A stretch of DNA of 64,000 nt from positions 1 to 64,000 of the forward strand of contig RCAB01000311.1 in the NCBI GenBank assembly GCA_003640385.1, written 5' to 3'. Made by a program: the position numbers and the translations under genes. Of the stretch, positions 1 through 13,400 are shown piece by piece. Every line of letters begins with the position of its first letter. The first letter of the stretch is position 1. The notes under the pieces were generated by a model. It was not told the origin of the DNA, made no database searches, and saw only the letters and a program-made list of their open reading frames with translations. The DNA comes from Setaria digitata (taxonomy: Eukaryota > Nematoda > Chromadorea > Rhabditida > Setariidae).

Positions 1-59
1 TTTCAGGAGGAATAATTAATAGATGCATTAAGAATCACTTGAAATCATATAGGAGTACT

Positions 60-226
60 TTCTGCGTATCCGTGAGATTAGCAGAATCATCCGTTAGTAG
101 CAGTAATAACGTTTTGCGTATTGCGAGCATTAGCTCCGTAGTGACGATTTCTAATGTCATTTGGTACGAATCGGTGGCTGACACAACACATTTGGGTGAC
201 TCTGAAAGGAAAGCATACGACGAGGG
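60..226 (-). other. possible minus-strand exon near the left edge
   Basis: Read on the minus strand, a good acceptor (polypyrimidine tract ending in CAG) at about 225 is followed by a frame open for about 55 codons down to a TGA. The frame starts SPKCVVSATDS and contains a Leu-rich stretch. It could be a terminal exon of a minus-strand gene, but I found no partner exon to its right and recognise no family. The opposite strand is also open for 67 codons, so the open frame alone is weak evidence. Confidence 0.2.
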
Positions 227-3200
227 CAGGCGGTTTGGATGATCAGAATAGGTAGGGTGGCTTTGGCAACCCTCAGGATTTTCTGTACCACACCGTCGTC
301 ACCGGAGGTAGTATACCTTGTGTTTTAGATAGCACCGGCTCACAAAAAGTTGAGGTTCCATTTGTCTGCAATTGCATTATGAAATAATGATTGTATTCTT
401 CTTGCAACTGATCAAGTGTGATTTAAGCTAACAGTTTTAAATCGAAAGTATAAGAAGAAAAAGTATGGTGGGATTCTTTATAGTTTTGGTTTAGAAAATT
501 CTTCCTTTTAAAAACTGCTTTAGAGTAAAATTTTAATTTTTTTTTTTTTACTAAAAACTGTTACTGCTGAGCTAGAAAAGGAATATCGAGGCCTTCCAGT
601 CCTGTGATTTTTTTTTTTTTTTTTTTTAAATTTCTTAACCTTTTACTCTGGCGCCCAATCTAGAACACGACAGTCCTCAAAAACGAAGCCTGAATTATGG
701 ATCCGGCTAAAGTCATTAGTTCCAAAAGAATAAAAAATCAGTAATCACATTCTTTCGTCCATCTCATGCGGATTATTTCCTTTAATTCTGCCAGTAATCT
801 GAAATAAAATAACGATGATAATAAAAATCTTTTCATAAGCGGGAAGAAGTTTTCCTCCTATTAATATTATTAAATAACCGATGTGTTTTTCCCATTATAG
901 GAAACGATTTCGCTAAATTCATGTCTGTAAACGTGTTCATGATCTGTATCACCACTTCTCACCAAAATTCTAATAATCATCTGTCTTTTCCTTTTTAACT
1001 TTGCACCTTATCCATTTTTTCCATTTTGAATAATAGTTTGTTTGGAAACTAGAGATCCATCGCACCAGTAAGTCCAAATTCGGTCTGGGATTAACCAAAT
1101 TTTCCACAATCTTAACGAACAGGAATAGTTCTGTAATTCGCCCAGAAAAGCCTTTTACGACTTTTAAAAACTGGAGCAATTCCCGTTGAATTTTCTCTTT
1201 CTATTCTCACCCTTCAATTATTACAATATAGAACATAATGAATGTGAGAACATTTTCTTCAAAAGTTGATATTTCTCTATCCCTCGGCTACTTGTCCAAA
1301 CTGTATCGTTTCAATCCTTATCGATATGCAGCACTGTTTGAAGAGGCGACAGTAAAATTTATTTCACTGCTAATTCTTCATTATAGAAGATTATCTTATA
1401 TCATTTCCCTATCTCCATTCAGTTTAGGACTCATTATTATTGTTTCATTAATAATCTCTCGAAATGAAGATCGAACAAGTGCTGGAGCACTGTAGAAGTA
1501 CCGAAAATTTATTCCCTACCTGAAATATTTATGGCCTGTGATGTGTATTGAAAAGAAATCTCATGGAAAGGCTTGCGAGAAAGAATTTCTGTTGCTGATC
1601 CCTCAACTTTCTTCGAAGCAATATTTCTTTCTCCTTTATAATTTTGGGAATTTCGAGTTCCAAATCTACTGCAATCGAATACCAAAATTTATGTTTATAA
1701 GTATTCTTTCTACTCTGTCGCTACAACTTTTCTCTTCACCAATATAGCAGCAGAAGTTGTTTCTTTCGGTTTCGGATACTTTGTCCTTTACGATGAAAGT
1801 GAGAAAAGACATAGCGCAACATATTTTCAGACCCAATTATCTTATTCAGTGATTTTAAAAATTAATTATTAAATCTTCAGACATCCATAGTTCTGGTGGA
1901 CACAGTAGTTGAAGCATAACTTTGGTCCATACATGACAATATCGTCGTTGAATACTTAATTATGAGCAATAAGCATAATCGTTGGGATAAATAAAAAACT
2001 AAACTATAACACAGGAATCTTCAAGGATGAAAGCAGCTTCACTTCACTTCGACAGTTTTCGCACCACGAAATGAAACGATTCATGACTACTTTCTACACG
2101 GAAATATTGCAACAAATCTGACGTCAAACTTCATCTAAGTACTGCTTTCTAGGAAGTACTCATGTATTGGTGTTGGCTAAGTTTAGGCCAAAATCCTAGA
2201 AGAGAGAATAAATAACTGTGACAGTTCTGCAATAGTTGTTGCAATTTATCCTCTTTTATTGTCTTTTCCTAAAATTAACAAAGACTTGTCGATTTCAACT
2301 GAGAGAAGTGGAAATGTTGAAGTGGTCACTACAGAGCGGAATCCCTTGCTGTGACTTGACTATGTCTCTTTTGCAACTTCCTGAATTGAATTCCTCGCTC
2401 CTCAACTTTCACAATATTTGAATGGAATTCAAGAAGGATTGTAGTCTTTTCTGCATCTTCACTCTTTTTCACTAATTGAATTTTATAACCTAATTTTGCT
2501 CTTTGCTTTGCTCCTAACTTCAGACTAGTATTGCCGAAAAGATCGATTGATCGATTGGAGGATTATTCGTCGTAGCACTCCTCCCTTCACTGTTCTGAAT
2601 TTAAATGAGTTAGCAGTTGTAATAATTTTGTGTTGTATTTGACCGAGAGGGAGATGGGAACGACCTCCACATTTATGTATGTGTTGGGTCATCGTCCACT
2701 CTGAGGCGAAGTAGCCACCAGCCTACTTCATCCTTCGTCTGTTGGTTTTAAATTTCATTCCGCTGAACAGTTCTCATGGCTGTTCAGGTGAAGTTCTTGA
2801 ATTCATCTTCCTTCCAGGTTATTACTTGGGAGTGGAATTAGGGAACGAGGAAGGCTTCGGCCTCTCCAAACATTCTTAGCTTCTTTTCCTCAGGCTTTCA
2901 GACCTTCTTTAAGCTCTTTCTTTTATTCTTCCTATTAGACCAAATTGCACATTTCTTTCACGCGTCTCTTCGTTTGATTATTGATTTGTCACACACTTTC
3001 CTGCAAATAAATGACCTTATTTTCTGTAGTTCGATGATTTGCACTTCGTATCTCATAAACTCGTTATTGTATGCGTTCAAGTATTGTTGTTACTAATTAC
3101 AATATTATTGTCAGTATTGTATTAACAAATTTCCTCCTTTTCTCTGTAGATTTTGCAGTGAGGAGAGATTTCAAAAAATGCGCAAAAGAGGAGAGCATTC

Positions 3201-5882
3201 AGAAGATTGGTGCTTAGGAGGATTCTTTGATTAGTGAAGGGGAAGAGCTGTGATTGATTTGCTGTGTTCCTCGGGTTTCAGAGGGAGAAGTGCTGAGGCT
3301 TCAATGATCAGTCGTCCTTCCTGATCGAAGCCGAATAATCTTCCTTATCCCTTATTTGTTCTATTGTTACTATAGCGTTTCGTCCTTTCTCTCCAACATT
3401 TTCTTAATTCACATCACTGATCACTTCCTTATGAAGTGCTGTTCCATTCATTTTCCACTTCTTAGATTGACAGACTGCCTACCACTTTCCCTATTTTAAG
3501 TAGACAATTTACCCTAAAAATGAAAAAAGAACAACTTATTTCCATTCATCGACCGTTTCTTTTCATGAATTACTAATGAATTTTCACTTTTCATGCACTG
3601 TTTTTCTTTGTCCCACGTAAGACGTGAGAAAGCTTCTGTTAGCTTCCAGACTATTAATTATCTGGTCGAACTAAAATTTGCACACTGAATGGATCCTGTA
3701 ATTTCAGAATTTTTTCCCACTGCAACTGCAAAATGAGTAAGGTGAATCGTTGGATAAGGCTTGATTTCCTGTGCATTTGCACTCTAGGATACGTCGTTTA
3801 TTCAGTCTGGGAGGACATGGATCAAAATTTGAATTAACCTGTAAATGTTTGTATGTGGGTTAAATTTTGAACTGAAGAAACGTAAGAAGTCAATATACAC
3901 ATACATATATGTTGACTCAAGAAGTGAAATTTCAAACTCTCTAAAAAGAACCACGATAATACTAGTGATTTCCATGCATAGAGGAAAAATCTTGTCCTGC
4001 AGAAAAAGGTAAAATTCACCAGTGTGGGAAAATATGTTTCCTACCGTTAATACCATTTGACCTAAAAATTTCAGATTCATTTTTCAGTTAAAAATTGTTG
4101 ATAAGAGAAGTATGGAAATAATTTTCTTTTCCCTTAAGAAGATTAATATCGAAAATCTAGTGAGCTTTACTGTTAACAGTTCAACAATTCAGTAACTTTC
4201 TATCCTATTTGACCTCCTCTAAAACATCGGTGGGAATGAAAATGGAATAAACAAAAATAACTTGGCAACATTCCTCTCTTTACGGAGCTGTGTTTAAAAG
4301 AATTTATGTGTAAAAGTCAACTTTGAATATAATTCCGGCTTTAATCCACAATTTATAATACTATGGAAGGACAAACAATCACATTGTAAGTGCGAATCCG
4401 GATTTGCTTTGTTTACACTCTGACCAATGCTTTTTCGTCTAAGTTAATTTTTTTTTTTACTGGAGAATTGTAAACCTTCTTCGCTGAATTCCCATTTAGG
4501 AAATATTTCATTATTTGAAATAAATTTATGTAATTTTTTTTTTTTTCATGGAAATTGCTGGAAATATTTGGACAAACAAATTTGGCTTAATAACAAAATA
4601 ACAGTAGTCATCTGAGCAAAGCTTTTTGTACTACTACTACTTTATTTCTCGCCGTTCATCATATTTACCAACTCTAAATTGTTCCGTGTCATCCAGCAGT
4701 TGTTCAAATCCTAAAATAAAACGCAAAAAATGATATAACCTCACAGTTATATCGAAAAATAATTTGTTTTCAAACTGTTATTATTCTACAGTGTAATTGC
4801 TGGAGTTACCTGAGGTCACGATCTTTATGAGAGGGCAGTGGAAGGTAACAGAAGTTCAGGTCTTCTCAAATTCTTTAGAAAAGCACAATTTTTATTTTCG
4901 TGGATTTATCAGCCGGAAATACCTCGTGCGTCTTCATTTTCTTATCTCTAATACAGCTGCATATTTCCGATTTTCTACATTTAAACACTGTTCTGCTTTT
5001 GCTTTACAATATTATTATTCTTCCTGTAACTCTGACCTCCGACCTTTCTCACCTGGTTTCTCCGTTACCGTTTTTCCCTCTATATTTTCGTGCATTTTGT
5101 CTTCGTTTCTTAAATTATTATTTTTAACATGCGGTTATTCAGGTGTATAATTGTATTATCTATGCTTCCCGCACTTGTTTCACACCGTCTTTGACTTGTC
5201 GTCTGTTTCATTTTTTTTTTTTTTTTTTAAATTTAAATTTTCCAAATACTTGATAGCAATTGGAAAACACTGGCGATAATGATGCTTTCAATGAACCGGG
5301 GGAAGGAGATATGCGGGGAACGGGGACGGGGAGGAGGTAGTCGACGAGAAGAAGATAGTTTACCTTCCCCGTCTCACTTCGATGTATTTTTTGTTCTCGA
5401 ATTACTACTTTCAAGGTTATTCTAATCACCTGATGCTGTTTAATGGTAATATTGTCATTACACAGTCAACCACTGCTGCATAACCTCTCGAAGTAGCCAA
5501 GGTCATTTTGGCTACAGGACTAACAATTACTATGTAAAATATCACTTTATAATCAAATTTAAACACATTTTTACTTTTGTTCTCTTATATTTTTCGTTAA
5601 AATCGTAAAACACGTATGAAAATCTTCTGGTACATTCCTAAGGCCTCAATTAACTTTTATATGCTAAAATAGTTTAGTGATTGTCATATATTTGAAAATA
5701 ACGGCAATATTGAGCGTTGTTTTTCGCTTAGAGTAGACCATCAGTATGAATTTAGGTACGATTCAATTTAATTGTAAGTATAAGGCTCATTTCTGGATGG
5801 AATAATTTGCATATTGATTAGTCGGTGCTTGCATATTAGTCTAACTCATACACACGCTAATCTAGTTGTCATTCGTAGTTAG

Positions 5883-5919
5883 GTGGAAGTACTGATATCA
5901 GTACTAGCAATACTTCCAC
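5883..5919. repeat. nested palindrome / inverted repeat
   Basis: A perfect 16-base palindrome (GTACTGATATCAGTAC) occupies 5889-5904. It overlaps a 9-base inverted repeat, GTGGAAGTA at 5883-5891 and TACTTCCAC at 5911-5919. The block could fold as alternative hairpins. It lies about 1.6 kb upstream of the MPRIP-like start codon. No function is assigned. Confidence 0.6.
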
Positions 5920-7462
5920 TCCTTCTTGCCCATTTATTTTTGATTTGGAACCGTTCATTTCTTCATAAGGATAACAAAGTTTAATGACATTCATTGCTCC
6001 ATTTATTTGAAACGGGACTAAAACTGAATGATTCTATTTCTGTTTTCATTGAACTGTCTGTTTAGATCTGTTTTAAAATCAGTGACCACCGTCCTCCGTA
6101 AAGCGCCAAAGAGAACGCCCTTATACTGCTGCAAATCACCGAGTTATCGAAGTTGGTGATAAAGGAAGTAAAAATTGAAAGAACAAAAATTGACATTTTT
6201 TCTCCACTCTTCCTCGTCTCATCATTATCTCTCTCTCCTGTGTCCTCTCCGAGATGCAAATATGTTGTAAACCTCGTTTTAACCAATAAAAACGTCGGTT
6301 CTTATTTGGTCAGATCTATTTGACATCGGCCCACAATTTTCATTGACATACAAAAATCATTTCTGTACCGCTGCTTCTCACACTTCACCAATTACTCAGT
6401 CACACTTTTATACTCTCAGTTTATTTCCTTGGAAAGGATTCTCGTTGTTGGAAACCCGACGTAATTGCTTATTGAGATGTAGCAATTGAACCCTGAATAG
6501 TTGGGAGGGTATAACATAATATTTCTTTAACCTCCCTGAAAGTCTCACAGTTTCCAACTGGAAAATGTCGTCGTAGCAAAAACTGAGTCAATCATTAACT
6601 TTTGGTTTTGTTTAGATGTGAGTTGGTTGGTAGTATCAGCAGAAGTCCCTGTATCCAGCCATCTTTTCCTCTCTACTTTCAAAAGGTTGTTTGCTAAGTA
6701 ATTATTTGCTAACTTATCGCTTTGTTGAGAAGGTTGCGAATTCTATGCTGTGATAAGAATTCTCGATGTAAACATTCGTTGTTTGGGCACTGTTTAGACA
6801 AGATTCAATTTCGATTGATAAATGGAGAGAAGAGCTGAAGTGATCTTTAAAATGCTCAAATATCGCATGAGGCGTTCGAAAGTCTGCTGTTAATGGTATA
6901 GCAGCTTCTCTCTCTGCTATCCCGAAGAACAATCCACTGCTATGGCAAGCACTTCTGTTAACGTTTCTTTCTTAAATTTGAAACTTACATGAAGGCTGTT
7001 GGTCGAACGAGTTTCACTCACACTTATGGATTGTCTTTGTTCCATTAGAAAGTGCAGCACCACTGGCATTCTGCAGTCTTTTAGTGCCTCATTCATTTAG
7101 CCGGAACTAGATTCGAAACGGATTTCGCTTCTATCTTGTACTTTTAAAACCATACAACAGTTTTGGAAACCATACTACCTGCTAATTAGCCTGTCTATGG
7201 TTTCATATAAACAGCAGCAGCGCCTATTTGCAGAGTTTTTGGTGCTGAGAATTGCAATTAACTGGCTTTTCCACTATAATCTCGAACGGGTTGACATTTA
7301 GCTAATATAATGGTTTTCTGCATCACTTAATAAGCATTTTCGATGAAATTTGATTCATGTCACATAAACAGATCCTTCTGCCAGTTTTTTGTTTTCGCTC
7401 GTCTGTTTGCGTAAAATTTGCGATTAAATTTAATACTTAAGTATTAAAATACGAATAATTGT

Positions 7463-7464
7463 AG
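7463..7464 (+). promoter_or_regulatory. candidate trans-splice acceptor for the MPRIP-like gene
   Basis: An AG at the end of AATTGTAG lies nine bases before the proposed ATG at 7474. Nematode mRNAs often receive a spliced leader just before the start codon, so this would fit. The upstream tract is AT-rich rather than strongly pyrimidine-rich. A cis-spliced 5' exon further left is an alternative. Confidence 0.35.
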
Positions 7465-7473
7465 CTGTTCATA

Positions 7474-10400
7474 ATGAATCGCAAAGTGACAGCTTATGGC
7501 TTCCTGTATGTTGCTCCACCAAACATCGACTTTTCTCAGCCGTCACATTCCGCGAAGGTTCAGTTCCTTTCTTTTAAGGCATTTATTTACAATTTAGTAA
7601 GTCCTGGAGGAATCGCTTTTATTAGTCTTGGAAGTATCTGTACTGCAATAAGCAAATCTGTTTATGGTATAGAATACTTAATTAAACTTGTCTAGTTAAT
7701 TGTTCCTCATTCATGTTTCATGATGAAGAAATGTTTCAAATTTTTTATAAAAATTTTTGATTTATAGAGGTGGCAACGACGATGTTTTACATTATATGAT
7801 GATGGTGAACTCAGCTACGCACTCGATGATAACGTCAACTTTTTTAAAATTTTTCACTATTTTATTTTTAAAATATATTTCATATTTCAAATACTAGTCT
7901 TATTAGCTCCCTATTTGTCAAATTGGGATTCATTTTTCAGCCGGAAACAGTTCCACAAGTTAAAATGGACATGAATCGATGTGTACGGGTCTGTGAAGCA
8001 GATGTGATAACGGGTCATTCGCATAGTATCTTAGTAGCATTCCGAAATGACACTTCGGTCGCTGGTGTTACCGCTACTTGCGGCGGAACAGAAACAAATT
8101 CCACAGCTACCAATCAGCATGTACCAATTTGCTACATGAAAGCTGACACGACAGAAGAAATACGATGGCAATTTTTCCATTACCTTGGCATCATTTTTAG
8201 CATAATTTCATCCTGAAAATCAGTCCATTAGAATCAATTTTGTAAGTTTCTCACAATAAGAGGCTCTTTTTGTTGCCAGTTTTTCCAGACATTTAAGTTT
8301 TCTAGGTGGCAAAGCTTGCTCCAGAAATACGCCAAACGTAGTATTTGTCGTATGGCAGCAGCACCAGCACGTATACTCGATAATCAGCAACGGATATTAG
8401 ATGAGATTGCCGATGTGGAGGAAATGATGGAAACTTGCGGACCAACGATTATCCAGGTTGGATTAATGTCTTATCAAGTAAATATCTACAGTGATTTGAC
8501 TAGCACTCTTAAACTATCACCTGGATTCATATTTAATAATGTTATCATCCATTTTGCAAAGAAATAGTTTCATTACTGCTTCTTCATCCAGTAGTATCAT
8601 TTATTCGCAATTTAAGATTGCATGAGAGTTAATCATCCCAAATGATTTATTTGTCATAGTAATTTGAACTGAATCAGTTTCGCCCATAATACCTTTTTAC
8701 CCTTTAATTCCCTTATATTATTCTTTATTAACCATCTATGTCAGTTATCTCTCTAGAATAGGTATTACTAAGACCGATAGATAGGCACTAATTTTAACTT
8801 CATACGACAAAGCTTTGCATCCAAAATAAAATAATTCCACTTCGCACTGGAAGTATGGTACTTACTGTGATTGCTTTTTTGAAAAATTGCTTTGAGATAT
8901 TCTATAATAATTCATTGTAGCATCACAGAAATGTTTCTTAGTCTGAGATAATTGGTAAGTCCATCTTCAAGCATTGTACGCTTCTGGAGTGATTTTTAAT
9001 AACTGTGTTACAAAGATTTAACGATTTGGAATAAATCAAATCTCTTCGATATCAATTCTCAAAAACTATCTTACAATCCTTGTCCCTTTCTTTCTTCTCT
9101 GCAACCCTTCTCTTTTTTGTTTTTGTATTCATGAAGAAATTCTATTTGGAAAAGTTTCCATGTTATTCCTGAAATTCCTCATCTTAACAGAATTTAATTA
9201 AAAGTATTCCCCCCTCCTGATACTACTGGTTTTTTATCATGTTATACTAGAGGAGGAATGTTTGATTGTTCATATAATATCTTTTTACTCATTTATTTTC
9301 CAAATATTTTCGATTTGATTGCAGTCATTTCCCTAACGTATAATTTTAATGCACGTTCATTAAAAACTTGTAAGAATGCATGCAGATAATTCGATTAATT
9401 CAAATAACTCCTTCAGAATTCTTCCCAAAACATTAATTTGATGTGTCACATTGAGAAGCAATCAAAATTATTAATGTTTTAAGCAATAGACTGCTAAATG
9501 CCAGGAAGAATTTTTCAAATCCGGGCCTTAATGAATAATTATTAGTTTCAAACTAGTTGTGACAACCAGCAAATAGTTGCCGCAATCAGCTTTTTGAATA
9601 CTATTTGATAATGGTTGCCATCATTGAGTTAAAGCTGATGGGAAAAGTATACTTGGAAAAGAATGAGGCAAAATTCCTTCTTTTAAAAATGATATAAACT
9701 AGGTCCAGTAACTGTGGCTCTGTTTAGTTTCGTGCCTAAAAATTATCATAACTGAAAAGCAAACGCAAATATATCGAGGATGAAAATTGATACTAATTTT
9801 TTATCGATTAAAATCAAAAGTAATTCGGCGATTTCCTTTTTGCATTTCATTTTTCTTCCTATTTGTGAATTTTGGACTTTTTATATAATCTTTATGCAAT
9901 TTTTATAGCCAGATTACATATTCGTACGTAATATTACATAATATTAATATAATATTACACTTTTACCAGTTTTTTCCAACTTTGTTATATTTTGATGTGG
10001 AGGAAAGATGTTTCGCAGTAGTGCTTTCTATGTTAGCTAAACGTCTTCCTTTTCTTGAAATGTATTACCGCTTGTTAATGATTCACCAAAAACACGCTTT
10101 CATTATTTTGGGAATTACCGAATGAATTAGTAGAATTATACTTATAGCTGCTAACGCTTATAATTATAATCTTTTCAGTTACTATGATTTCCGTTTCAGG
10201 TAAACGATTCACTCTCTCGTCCTGCAAGTGCCTCATCAACACGATCAAATCATGAATTGCAATTATCGGGATCACTATTAGATCCATTATCAAACATGAT
10301 AACACGGGTAGATTTGGGTACTCGTTCAAACTCTCTTGATGCTCATCACGGAACACCACGAGCTGTAAAATATCGGAATAAAGTTAACAAGTAAGTTTAT

Positions 10401-13400
10401 CGGAACAATCTACAAAAATAATAGTAAATCTCATTTAATGAGGGAGTAAATCTGTAATTCATTGCAAAAAAAGAAATTTATTTTACCTTTCGAGTTTCAG
10501 GCTTGAAATTAATTTCGTAAAAAACAGTCGAGTAATTGCTTATTTTATTGGAAAGGAAAACAACGAGCATCGTTTCCATTATCAATCCATTAACTAGTCC
10601 ATGGGATGACCCATATTTCGCATTAAAATTAATTTATAACCGCATGGAACTTTCTCACAATAATGTGCACCATTGAAATTCTAACTTCCTCAAAAAAATT
10701 CCGAAACAGTTTTTTTTTTTTGACTTCGCATTCCCAATCAAATCAAAATGTTTTCGTAGCAAATGAAATTCAGTCCTTTTCTAAAATTACAATCATTCTT
10801 ATTTCATTGCTGAACTATGATTATTGTTATCATTACCAATATTGATTAAAAATGATCGATAATTAATATTATGACTATCATTTTTTTATCACGGAAATAG
10901 TAATCTGTAGTTTCCTCAGTTTGCCCACAGTTGTAAAATTTCTTTCTTTTTTTTTTTTTTTTTTAAGAACTTGGAGCTTTGTCATCCTTTTCCGAGCACT
11001 TTAGTTGAGTACTATTTGCGCAGAATGTTTTTATTGTCTTCAAAGGAAAAAAAAGTGGGTAAGTTTCGCAATTCAGCATTTGAAAGTAACGAAAATTCTG
11101 CTGCAGCATTGATCAAGAATCATTTTTCATGGGGAATTTACTAGAAAAGAACGGTTTCCTGTTTTAGGGAAGAGCCATCACGGAAATCATTCAACGACGG
11201 GATTCCGGGAGCTGCAACACCTCCAGAAACACCGCCACCACTGCCTGAATCACCGTGTCCTCCGCTGTCTTCACGAAAAACACCTTTTTCTACCGTAAGT
11301 TCTCAGTTTTGTCAATTGTGATTCAAATTTTTCTACATACTTTCAAATATGAATTGATATTCAGAGATGTTAGCAAGCATGATCTCTCAAGCAGTTAGAT
11401 TTTTGCATTGTTTTCCTCCGCTCATTCTTTCCCAATCCTGTACTTTATAAAATTTTTGGGTAGAATAGAGGCGATTTCCGGCGCTCTTTTTCGATAAAAT
11501 ATCTTCACTGCACTGGTTTGATCAGACTCAACATTTTGTTACTAATAAGGTTTGGTAATTTTGATAAAAATGGTCTTGGTGACATTTGACCATTATTGTT
11601 TTAAAAATTCTTTTACAACGCCATTTAAAATGATTGTGTTGTAACATCTAATGTGAATACTGTTTCGAATCATTCTATTTGAGAATTTGAGAGGACAGCA
11701 AGTTGGTGGGATTTAAATATAATTTCTCTTTTAGCCATTCTCTATCGATACATCCAGCGCACATACACTCAGGAAGGGATGGTTGATGCTGAGGGGCAAA
11801 GGTGCTTCTGACTGGACCAAACACTGGGTTGTGCTAGCTGGGCTTTCACTCAAACTGTATAAGTATGCTAATTTCAGATTTTCTGTTTCTAATAGAAATT
11901 TTAAATTTCTTAAATTATACTACAACATCCATTTTTTTGAGAAAAGTTATCACGAAGTGATAATGTCAGCGGAGGAGTGGGGTCATCAATTCTTCATGGT
12001 TATGTTCTATTTTTCCATTTCATGTGTTTTCTAGTTTTCAGAGATGTCTGGGCTGAGGATTCTGCTGAACCATTGCTTTCCGTCGATCTCAGTGAATGTG
12101 AAAATGTTTATCCGTCAGCTTCTGCTAAAAATTATGGCATTGAAATTAAAGTTAGTACTTTTTTTTTTTTTTTTTAAATTCCATCATCTCCGCGCTAGAG
12201 TATGAATAATTCCAGATTTTTAATAGCTTAGAGGATTTTCAAAAATGTTAATTAGGAAAATTGTTTGGACTTCGGAAATTACTATTATGAATTATTTTTT
12301 TCATTATTATTGTGATTATTATTATTTATTATGAAAATTTAGTGCCGACGGACTCGCTATGTGCTTTCTGCGATGACACCCGGAATACGGGATAGTTGGA
12401 TTACAGCTTTACAGCAAAATTTACACAACCCTTCACCCACCTATGTCGAAGCTTGTCCAAGTGATGCTGCAAGCTTACCGGAAAGTGATTTGGTTTCGTT
12501 ATTGCCTGTAAGTAACTAGTAGTCTTCTATTCAAGAGCTTATTTTTTTAAAAAAATTTCAAAAGCTTTTTAAAGAAGTTCATCGTTCTTTCGCACGACCT
12601 GTTTACTAATGCTTATTTCAGTTCTTTAGGTTAGTTTTTGTTTTCTTTTTTTTCTTTTTTTTTTAGAGGAAAAAGCATATTGCTTATGTAGCACCTGAAT
12701 CCCATCACTCAAATTCAATGATGGATGATGATTCTTGTTCTGAAGATGAATTGAATTCTCTTGGTCGACCATCAGAAACTCAGCAAACAAGTCTTTCCGA
12801 AAGGTTTCTTTTTACGTTTTGATTATTATTATTTTTTTGTGTCCTAATTGTACTATCAAGCGAACCATCATTAGTTGATATCTTTTAGCATTAATGTATA
12901 TCTATGTTGCATATTGTTAGTTGGATTTTCCTGGACTAGATTTCGACTGCATAAGTCCATGTCAAAATTGCATGATATTCAAACCTTCCACTATTTGTCC
13001 TTAAGATTTTATTGAATTTTTCAGATCGTTCGAGTCATCGGATGAGGATAACAATGTTGATGGTGACCGTCGACGTTCGTCACATCGACATCGCAGTGGT
13101 CGTGACCAAAGCTTATCACCAACTTTTCGTCGTTCACCAGTATCACGTGTCAAAGATAAATCAACCAGTCGACAGCAGAATGGAACTTTAAGGTACTTTT
13201 TAGTATAGAGGAGCAAAAATATTCCAGCTCAGTTATACTATTTTAACGGAAGTGATTTCTGAATTGCATGATAAGAAACTTATTGTTGAGAAGAAAAGTT
13301 CTCTGCTAATATATGTCTGCACTTATTTATTTGTATTTTTATATTTATATTTGTGAGCTCTTTCCGGTAATGAATATGTCTACACTATACTTTCAATCCT

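Larger units (their letters stand above)
1..7462. other. AT-rich region without a supported gene
   Basis: No chain of exons with consistent reading phase and recognisable protein similarity was found on either strand. The region has several poly-T tracts (about 538-552, 608-627 and 5211-5229). A nested palindrome lies at 5883-5919. The stretch at about 2640-2900 is less AT-rich than its surroundings but has no open frame of note. The part nearest 7.46 kb probably holds promoter or outron sequence for the downstream plus-strand gene. Short open frames occur at 1238-1495 and 6714-6932, but they lack family similarity and good splice context. Confidence 0.6.

Noticed and set aside
1238..1495. 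Plus-strand open frame with a hydrophobic end
   Set aside because: Composition follows the AT-rich background. No splice or start context supports it.
6714..6932. Minus-strand 72-codon open frame
   Set aside because: Moderately GC-rich, but no homologous family, no good splice sites and no partner exon.
11783..12034. Open frame continuing through the PH2 donor
   Set aside because: The GT at 11863 joins in phase to 12042 and restores the PH2 fold, so the continuation is intron.
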